A DNA stretch of 64,000 bases, from assembly GCA_025558075.1 (NCBI GenBank), contig JAHLKF010000003.1, positions 1,288,642-1,352,641 on the forward strand, read 5' to 3'. Source of the stretch: Gaertneriomyces semiglobifer. Its lineage: Eukaryota; Chytridiomycota; Chytridiomycetes; Spizellomycetales; Spizellomycetaceae. Shown one piece after another: positions 56,084 through 64,000 of this stretch. Positions within the stretch are counted from its first letter, which is position 1; the number at the start of each line of letters is the position of its first letter. The notes beneath the pieces are model-generated. The model did no database searches. It saw nothing but the letters and a program-made list of their open reading frames with translations, and was not told where the DNA came from. Both the position numbers and the translations under genes were made by a program.

Positions 56084-57214
56084 TTACCACTGCTGGTACG
56101 GATCGCCGCCAGTGGCAGCGCCTTCTTGCGTTTGCGCTTCGCCTTCGCCAGAGCCACCCTCCTGGTTGTCACTGGGAGGAGTTTGAGATGCCAAAGCTAC
56201 CTTGATCACGAGTTCGCGTCCATCCACTACTACGTTCTTCAACTCATTCAACACTTTTTGCTGTTCCTCTTCATTGGCAACCGTAACAAATCCGAACCCC
56301 TTAGAGCGACCGGAGTGCACCTTTACAACGTGAGCATTGGAGACTTGGTAATCTTTGAAAATGGAGGCAAGATCCTCATCCGTAACTTTGAACGGAAGGT
56401 TGGCAACAAAAATGGTAGTCTTGGATGTTTCGGCATTTGTATGTTCGGCAGGATCGCGACGCCCAGTGGAGAAGCGGCGGCCACGGCCACGTCCACGGCC
56501 ACCACGACCACGCCCACCACGACCACGAACTGGTGCACCATCAGCATCGCGCTCCTGAGCAGAAGCATGGCCATCCTGTCCAGCCGGTGCCTCCTCTTCA
56601 TCTACACGAGCAGGCGACTTGCTCGAAGAAGCAGATCCAGCGGCGCTCCTACGACGTCCACGGAAGCCTCCGCGCCTTCCGCGACCCCTGGGTCCACCAC
56701 GACGTCCCCTGACAGACCTGGCAGTAATTTCTCCAGGTTCCTTGTCCCGGGCGCGCTCAACATTGATAGCACGCTCGCCCAATTCCTTTTTGTCGAACAG
56801 CTCTACGGCCTTGTCGGCTGCAACCTCCGTCTCAAAAGAGACGAAGCCGTATCCCATTGAGCGGGTGCCACGGGTGATAACCTCCACCTCAGTAATAGCT
56901 CCAGCAGCAGAGAAAAATTCCTTCAACTCATCTTCGGTGGTTTTGAAAGAGAGGTTACCGACAAAGATCTTGGCGGTGTTGTCGTACTTGGGAACATCAT
57001 CGGCCTGCTGGTCGCCTTCGTTTCCGGAGGTGGCAGCGGCATCCTTGTCGGTCTTCTTCTTGTTACGGCGACGTTTGGTGGCGGGCTTGGTGGTCTTTTC
57101 CTCACCGGTGGCGGTAGTACCTTCAGTGGTGTCTTCAACCTGGAGGTTGCTCATCTTCTGTGCAAGGTCATCAGTGCTGTCGGGCACCTGAGCGTTGTTC
57201 TTAACTTCGGCCAT
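56084..57214 (-). CDS. Sbp1-like RRM-RGG-RRM RNA-binding protein
   Basis: An uninterrupted frame of 376 residues. RRM1 (residues about 83-160) has RNP2 IFVGNL and RNP1 MGYGFVSF; RRM2 (about 266-345) has RNP2 IFVANL and RNP1 SKGFGFVTV. Between them is a long Arg/Gly-rich region (RGRRGGPRGRGRRGGFRGRR and a second RGG block). This layout is that of yeast Sbp1, a translation repressor that binds eIF4G through its RGG box and promotes decapping. The stop at 56084 falls in CAGTGGTAAGC, which is also a good splice donor: a short last exon ending near 56026 is possible, replacing the final Trp. Confidence 0.85.
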   Translation of the reverse strand: MAEVKNNAQVPDSTDDLAQKMSNLQVEDTTEGTTATGEEKTTKPATKRRRNKKKTDKDAAATSGNEGDQQADDVPKYDNTAKIFVGNLSFKTTEDELKEFFSAAGAITEVEVITRGTRSMGYGFVSFETEVAADKAVELFDKKELGERAINVERARDKEPGEITARSVRGRRGGPRGRGRRGGFRGRRRSAAGSASSSKSPARVDEEEAPAGQDGHASAQERDADGAPVRGRGGRGRGGRGRGRGRRFSTGRRDPAEHTNAETSKTTIFVANLPFKVTDEDLASIFKDYQVSNAHVVKVHSGRSKGFGFVTVANEEEQQKVLNELKNVVVDGRELVIKVALASQTPPSDNQEGGSGEGEAQTQEGAATGGDPYQQW

Positions 57215-59142
57215 TCTTAAACTATTTTACGGAGCGAATGGATCAGTTCCTGCATGTTCACGGAAATACTGTGTTTGACATTTTCAGGGTTCGCACAAAC
57301 AACTACAAGATCTTCGACACCAGTTGACATGTCCGGGCGACCAGACAAGAGCGTACATTTCCGTCTCATCACCCTTTCGTTCATGTACACTCGACAATCC
57401 GAGGAATATACTACTTACATTGTCAAATAACACTTTTTTTTGTTTCAATGAAGTGATCAGGTAATGGTCCTCAATACGCGGGGTGGGCAAGTCCTTTGGA
57501 TGATCTGGACAAATGAGCAGCAGGAGCAGTGGGACGCCTCCTCAAGTTGAGCAGGAGGGTGGTGGTGGGAGAGGGAAGGGACGGGGATTTGCTAGTCGAT
57601 GGTAGTAAAACTGGGTGGTCTTTTACTTACTGGGAGGAAAGCAGTGGGGCAAGATTCAGCGCAAGTCCCTGTTGGCTCCCAGCCGAGCGGCGGGGCAGCA
57701 TTCCTGGACGCGTTTCTATAGTAACCAGCCTAACAAGCAGCAGTTGTATTGGAGTCATCAATCCATTCTCTATATTCCTGAGATCAACATGGTTGTGATC
57801 AGCATCCAATGGTGGAATGAATGAATGGATGGATGGCCTCAAGATGTCTTATTCAGGAAACGAACACTACCGCCGTGAGTTGGTCTTTCTTTCATGAGTC
57901 GGTGGTCTTGGAATGCTTGCACAAACCCTAAGAGGCAGCAAAGACTGTCAGCAGTCACCATGAGGTCGTAACTGCATTGTCCATTTGCTTTTCTGATCGG
58001 TATATACTGTGTCTTTAAAAAAGAGAGTCCTGATCTACAACGGCAAGAGCAGTACCGACAATGTGTACGCGTAACGGGTAAGGAGTTCTGCCATTAGAGA
58101 CGGACGCTTGACAGGCCCGTCTGAGCGCCAAGTCGGTTCGCTTGGCTTGGCTCGTATCAGGGTGAATCTTTCCCATGATCCCTTAATACTGTCCGCTGAC
58201 CTGCGTAATATCACCAGCATCTTTCGCCAAACTCTGCATGGGTCGGCGCTAATGAGGCGATTCTTCCGAACTCTCCTTAAGTAGCGGCACTGCATTCCAT
58301 CGCTGCGAAAATGTTCCAGGATCCCGCCTATGGTTCGCAGGTGGGAGTGTTGGATAGTGTTGCTTGAAGATCGTCCTTGAAGCGTTGCCCGATCTTCCCA
58401 TTGCAACCTCACCTCATAATGAAGAGTCCGAGTTGTTTAGGCGAACTTTCTCATTCCTGATGCTTCGCTTCCTACGGCAGTCTGTTGGTTGATCGTGCCA
58501 GAAGTAGTTCATTTGTGCCAAGAAACTGCCTGAATGCACTAACAGCTCGACTGTGCTCGAGGATGAAACTTGGAATTAAACGTTCCCATCCATATCATCA
58601 TGATGCCGGCGGGGTGCAACAACGACAGCTACCGATCGGATTAGACCGCCGATATTTGGAGGGGTGGCATGATCACGTTCTGCGTCAACTTTCTCATCAG
58701 GTCCTCTTAGGCTCATTTTCAGCATTCAACCGACGATACCCATTCCTTGCTTTAGGCAGGACTCAGCGTGGCGTTCGATGTTGTTCTCGCGACAGTACGT
58801 TCATCTAACAATACCCAGCCGATTGCGATGGTATGAGAGGGATGCGGCCGCTGGTTCGTAAGCTGAAAGGGTATGAAGGGAGACTATGCAGCTACATTTA
58901 TACACCCCGCTCAAGTGTAGCGTATCCTTCGTCACCATCTAACCAACGGTGGTATAACTTTCCAATATGCCAATATATTATGGAGTTTCCTTTGTAAGTA
59001 AAAGTCCACGTCGGTAGAATTCAAGCCATCATGATGCTGCTTATAGCTACCTATCATATGTGGTATAGTCCAGTGTGTCCATACGCATTCCACCCTCCGT
59101 AGTTGTATATATCTAGTGCAAATCCCACAAATCAACTGATGG
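57215..59142. other. Intergenic, no gene seen
   Basis: About 1.9 kb without a recognisable gene. A GAATGGATGGATGG simple repeat lies near 57818-57837. Some frames up to 125 codons occur, but none has conserved features. Confidence 0.4.
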
Positions 59143-62100
59143 CTACGGCAAACCATCACCATTCACATGAGCACCCGATGGCCTCCGCGACAGAGACTCA
59201 GCAATCTTATAGCTCGAGAGCGCGTTGGGGTAACCTTCCTCCGCATCCAGCGGTCCAAACTTTGCTTCCAATTCCTTGACCTTTTTCCTCGCCATGGCAA
59301 GTTCACGCCTAGCCCTTTCCAAATCCACTTCGCGTTGGCTGGTTTCAGCAGGATAAGGGTTTGAGCCAGTTGCTCCTTTCCCATCTGCCCCATCTTTTGC
59401 GGTTTCCACCCCACCAAGCCGTTTGGTATACAGATACAAGATGTTGAGAATCAGGTAGTAAATAATTCCCCTAAGAAGCATGGCGGAGTTCGTGATCGAC
59501 GCGAGAAGCGGATTCAGATGCCAGCCATCCTTTTGCAAGATCAGAATGTCAACGCCCACTTGCGGCACTTTCCCAACGATGCTCGCCAAAAATGTACAGA
59601 ATCTCATCATTGTGAACCACAGTTAGTACCGCAAATGGTCATGTCGGTTATTCATAATCACATATTTACCTGAGCGCAATCTCCGCCTGATGAGAGAACG
59701 GGGCGCGCGTCCAGGTGGTACTCGAACCTATACGGCTGGAGAGGATCTCGAGAAGTCTCGGATTAGGAACACTGATCATCACAGCTACTGCCAGCGCATT
59801 CACATTCTTGAATGCCCATTGTCTGATATCAGCCCGCTGCACCTCATGATGCATAAACACGGCGATAATGGCCATGTTCAAAACGAGATGGGAACAGAAA
59901 CCAGTCAATGCAATGGCAAAATATGTCCGGCGACCTTCGCTCGTTAGAAGGTGGAGAAAATTGGCATCAAGAATCTACAACCGAAACGGTAGATCATGAG
60001 CACAGTCATTCAGTTTCGTGCCCGACGTCTAAAATCAAAGATTCGTACCAACTCCAGCATGGATGCAACCGCTTCCAGAACGATGCTTGCGTCTGCAGTA
60101 GGGTATTTTCGTCGGACCCAAAGGAACCCGCCAGCAGCAAGAACGAAACACGAGAGCCAGGCACCAACCAATGCCTTTTGGGTCTCAATGACCTTTATAA
60201 AAGATTCCTCTAGACAGCACGTGGTGAGTTCAGGGCGGAATGGGCGACAGTAGAACACACAACGCGAAACAACGTACCGAAACCTGCCCTTCCACATATG
60301 ATTCGACCATCATCTCCCGTGCGCGTGCCGGTTGGACATCCAAGACAAGTAACACCGCCCGCCTCATCCATCGTATTCTCAGCAGTCCTGCTCTCCGTCT
60401 TTGAGGAGAACGTACCCTCAGGACATGCCTGGCACTTATTCCCCGTTCCCGTATTGGGAGCTTCCGAGCCTGGTGGGCACAAGGAACACACGCCAACGGC
60501 CGTCGCGTAAGAACCAGCCGGACAGACGGTGGCTTCGAGGGCATCGCATATCGTGAAAGTAGTTTGACCAGCATTCATGCAGAAGTGCAATTCCGGCTCA
60601 TCCCAGGCCTGACCGATCGTATCGTGTCCCTCTTCCGTCAGAGATTGAAGCGCCCACTCCATGTACGACGAGTCGGAAAGTGGATAAGTACTGGGGGTAC
60701 TGCCGAGCTCACCGGCATCGCTGAGAACTGTAAGAGTTCTACTCAAGGCATCTGGATCCATCTTGCCAATTCCGAGAGGGCTAGTCGGAGGACAAATGTG
60801 TTGAAATCCGCACACCCGCAGCGCGAAAACTCAGAACGACGCCCTCACCTAGGCCATATCAGGCGATTCACTTCTCTCATCATCCATTCCTGTGAGGGAT
60901 AACGGAGTTTAGGCATGCTTTACGCAGGCGCATTGCGGATCTTTATAACCACCTGGTGTGGTCCATGTTCATGAAGCATATTCTTACATGCATCTTCGTT
61001 ATCCCTAAAAAAAGTCATCCAAGTTATTGTGGTCACTATACGACCTAGATGCGGATATTCAATATGCCCTTACCGACAGTATATCCAACCCTTGGCGGTG
61101 GCCTTCACAAACCGCCGGGTAATGTCTCGGTTCTCTTCCAACTCCAGCCAATCAGACCGCACAAAGACATTATCTTCAAGCATTGCTAGCAATGCAAAAC
61201 GGCATCCGTTAAGTGCGAATACGCTAGTGGGAGACATATAAATGCCAACTTTCGTCCTAACCTACGCCGAGTTCATTCCAATCATATATATTCAGTTCCT
61301 CTGGTTGGTACAACATTCCCGTCTCCGGATTTCGCATCTCGTATATTTGGGCCAGCTCATTATCTATACCAAATGAGAATGTTTCTTTGATTCAATATTG
61401 TACTTGTGAAGACAACACAACTTGAATACCACTCTTCCAATACACTTACATGCCATCACGCTCACGCCATCGACGGCTGTGCCATCGGTGGCAAACACCT
61501 TGAATGGGGTGAAGCTTTGGGCAACCTGCTAATTACTGGTCAGGCATTGTCGAAGAATTGAGGCAAGCACGATGTACCGTCCCAAGAAAGGGCTACCAGC
61601 TACTGACCAGCGTGACATTATTCATATTGTACTTCGTGAACGCAGCACGCGGCGACACTTCTAAAAAATTGAACATCCACGTGCTTACGCTAATGGTTTC
61701 ACGGTGGGAAAATGCTGTTGAGGCGCCACAAATATGTGGAACAAGACGATGACTCTCACGTACGTTTTATGGTTCAAATCTTCGAACTTTTGTATATCGG
61801 GTCTTCTGCGCGTCAAGAGCCTACCACCAGAACGCTGAAATTGCTGCATAACAATTGTAACGTCATTCCCATTAGAGTGGGAAGCTGCGACCTGCATGAG
61901 TCGAGGAGATGAATATCTGATGACGCAGAAGCACCTTTCATGGCAAATCGTCCTGGCAGTTCCTTACCCCGCTCGTCCATGCATTTCCAAATACCGCACG
62001 GCTGAAATTTGCAGGAACATTAGGAACATCCACCTTCACCAGATGGGAAATCAATTATGGCAACATTACCCTTCAGTGACTTCAGAGAGTCCATTAAACG

Positions 62101-62389
62101 TTGTTTCACCTTGTCGAATTTGTACGCTGAGGCATTCGTCGTTATAATACCCCAAGGTGGAAGCCTTGAGACCAAAGCAGGTGGGTTATGAAAAACGCCC
62201 TGCTGCTTGCAAATTGTTCGCGCTCAGGTCACTTACAGCTTGAAACCCCGCAAACTGAGCCTGCCATATCCAATTCAATTGTAAGGACACGATATCGTTC
62301 GTGGGGCATACTGCCGCGAGACAAGAGTGAACTAGAATCCAGAGAAGGATTATCCCCCGACCAGTTGAGCCCCCAACCCTCCAAGTCAT
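59143..62389 (-). CDS. Receptor-like protein: SsuA/THI5-type binding domain, Cys-rich repeats, TM helices, coiled coil
   Basis: Many short exons (at least 14) joined by eye. A signal peptide (IILLWILVHSCLAA) precedes an SsuA/THI5-like periplasmic-binding domain: IVSLQLNWIWQAQFAGFQ, then GYYNDECLSVQIRQGE, VTIVMQQFQRSGGRLL, FEDLNHKT, GVSVMAYNELAQIYE, VFVRSDWLELEENRDI, FVKATAKGWIYC and WPSPLGIGKMDPDAL. About 60 residues later come Cys-rich ephrin-receptor/GCC2-like repeats: VCPAGSYATAVGVCSLCPPG, CQACPEGTFSS, CLGCPTGT. Then four or five hydrophobic helices (ALVGAWLSCFVLAAGGF, YFAIALTGFCSHLVLNMAII, LRGIIYYLILNILYLY) and a coiled coil (REVDLERARRELAMARKKV). Overall this is an extracellular solute-binding receptor or sensor. 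One exon between FEDLNHKT and AAFTKYNMNNV is not resolved. Ligand and output are unknown. Confidence 0.72.
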
Positions 62390-64000
62390 TCTCAATGGTG
62401 ACCGCCCGTCTTAAGCTCAAGGACGAGAAAAATGCGGGCGCAATGGCCGAATTATGTAGGGGCTACTGACGAATGCATGATGTGTACTGTGCCCAAACCA
62501 AGCAGAACAATAGGTGGATTCGGGAGTTTGTTCAAACTCAGCAGCTAAACCAAAGCGCGTCAACCGTGGGACCATCCTCACAAGCTATATGTGGCAACAA
62601 AGAAAGTACTATTTTAGCTCGCCATGAGAATGGACAATTATTAGCTTGCGCGGGCACTATCTCGTGAGAAAAATAACATTGCATGATATATCAGTATAGC
62701 GTAAGGGAATAAAGACATACCTGGCTGATACTGAATTTCCAGGCGCTGGTCATGGGTTTTTGGTGCTGTTCGACAATCACGCAAGGTATGCTGGGACCTC
62801 TTACCTCTTCTCAAGCGTTTTTGGGTCAGAGAAAACACCCTTTTATCTCAGCGGGGAAACCTTGATATCAAATGGTTTGTCTAACCGATACCTAAACAGC
62901 TTGGTCCGCTTCTCGTCAGTTTCTCAATCATTCGATGATTGACCGGAATATGAGGAAAGAATCCGCAAACAATGATACCAATGCGGTGTTCCTGCGGTGA
63001 CAAGGGATTTCCGCCTGTCGCCCCAAAAACTCTACCAATATATTTTCTTCGAGGTTCGTAAGCACATAAGACGACACAGACCTACCTGTTACGTGAAACA
63101 AGGGAAGGATATATTTTCTGGTACCGACGCCGTCCTGCAACGCAAGGTACTCTGATTTGGCAACTTCGACCAGATATGCCAGGTCCTCTCGCGGATGTAT
63201 AGTGCTCGCGGCTGTGGACTTTTGAGTTCTTCCTGATGGCCTATTCCTTCGAATATATCTGATACCCGCAATTCAACTTGGATAATACTTCGCGCACACA
63301 CCAGTACGCGCTAGCATTGCCAACCTGTCCTGGGAGCACGGGTAAGAAGGGTTGCGGACTCTACATGTACAGGTACCGTATACGTAGTGCCTGTTTCTAC
63401 CGCCCGCGAAACCGTTTTGTGTGTATGCCCGTCCTTATGGTTGCTTTTCAAGTTCGCCACCTCGCTATGTCGCTGCCCCGATCGCGAGGGAGACGGCTGT
63501 ATTCCGCGCGCATCTTCTCTATGTACCGCCCTAGAATTTGCCAGTTGGTGCGCTGGAGATGTTCGAGGAAGGTTCTTCTGCGGGAAGTGCTCATCTACCA
63601 CACCATCGATACCTCTCTGAAAAATTGTCCGCGCTTTGGTCCTGTTGTCGCCCTGGAAATGTTGTTTGCTGCGACATTGCGGAAACAGTTCGTCCAAGTC
63701 TGAAATTCTCCATGCTTAATGTCGTCCAAAAACAGTTTTGTTAGCTCCACCGGAAACATCGCTAGCTTCACCCAGGAGAAAATCCATTAGGTCGTCGAAA
63801 TGTGGTAATGCCGTGGCCTCTTCGTCATACTGTCCCTCCTGAAATGAAGAGACAGCGAAAGTACCGGCCACAAGCCTGCGGAATAGGCCCGCTCTGTCTA
63901 TGGGGGTTGAATCTTATTGGAGAGCAAGAGTAACGCAGTCCCACAGGGCAGTAACAAGAGACTCGTCGGAGCGCTAGTTGGGGGCCGTAACATGGGGATT
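62390..64000 (-). CDS. Unresolved gene(s), partial at window edge
   Basis: Coding-like stretches on this strand: FAVSSFQEGQYDEEATALPHFD (about 63820), a 128-codon frame 63311-63697 with FQRGIDGVVDEHFPQKN, HPREDLAYLVEVAKSEYLALQ (about 63170) and EHRIGIIVCGFFPHIPVNHRM (about 62950), joined by plausible short introns. I recognise no family. The gene would begin beyond 64000. Its 3' end is not fixed; frames down to about 62700 remain plausible. The opposite-strand 141-codon frame (63278-63703) is probably its shadow. Confidence 0.3.

Noticed and set aside
57529..58808. Frames of 70-125 codons on both strands
   Set aside because: None shows conserved motifs, plausible splicing partners or composition like the neighbouring genes.
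59143..60297. Full class C GPCR seven-helix domain
   Set aside because: I can count four or five hydrophobic helices with confidence, not seven. The GPCR idea is kept only as an analogy in the findings.
63278..63703. 141-codon plus-strand frame rich in Arg and Cys
   Set aside because: It lies opposite a better coding-like frame and shows no domain.

Overview
The window is nuclear DNA of a fungus, most likely an early-diverging zoosporic (chytrid-like) lineage. Almost every recognisable gene is eukaryotic and is cut by short GT-AG introns (about 45-100 nt). The set includes fungal hallmarks: the vacuolar lipase Atg15, a chitin-synthase-type GT2 enzyme, a White-collar photoreceptor, an Avt-type transporter and a Pkr1-like V-ATPase factor. 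Points towards an early-diverging lineage are the White-collar protein without a GATA zinc finger, a plant-type alpha-amylase carrying a CBM21 module, and a receptor-like protein with a bacterial-style SsuA/THI5 binding domain. Phylum-level placement is inference.

Region 1-25 kb is gene-dense and housekeeping: F-box protein (-), Pkr1-like (+), COG3 (-), Atg15 (+), Nuf2 (-), secretory cyclophilin (-), MESH1 alarmone hydrolase (+), Rpb5 (-), SmG (+), White-collar-1-like (-), CstF-64 (+), METTL23-like methyltransferase (-), mitochondrial uL4 (-), an unrecognised nuclear-type protein (+) and a chitin-synthase-like enzyme (-). Many are divergent pairs sharing promoters of only 140-300 bp (cyclophilin/MESH1, Rpb5/SmG, WC-1/CstF-64, uL4/propeller-like gene, COG3/Atg15).

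Region 25-37 kb is accessory and gene-poor. It holds a frameshifted copy of a fungal expanded family, a SANT/Myb protein with a mitochondrial-type leader and one frameshift at a homopolymer, an HNH-nuclease-domain protein, degraded Arg/Ser/Pro-rich repeats, a 65-bp tandem repeat, long poly-G runs and several perfect inverted repeats of unrelated sequence.

Region 37-64 kb alternates single genes with long low-complexity spacers: CBM21-GH13 alpha-amylase (+), SPFH/stomatin-like mitochondrial protein (-), tRNA-Gly(CCC) (-), Gfo/Idh/MocA oxidoreductase (-), a possible PD-(D/E)XK-like gene (+), reticulon (+), alpha/beta hydrolase (+), Avt1-like transporter (-), Sbp1-like RRM-RGG-RRM protein (-), and at the right end a large receptor-like gene (SsuA/THI5 binding domain, Cys-rich repeats, 4-5 membrane helices, coiled coil) followed by an unresolved partial gene running to the window edge.

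Exon joins were worked out by eye from splice signals and family conservation. Where a join restores a conserved motif I trust it; elsewhere the boundaries are approximate.
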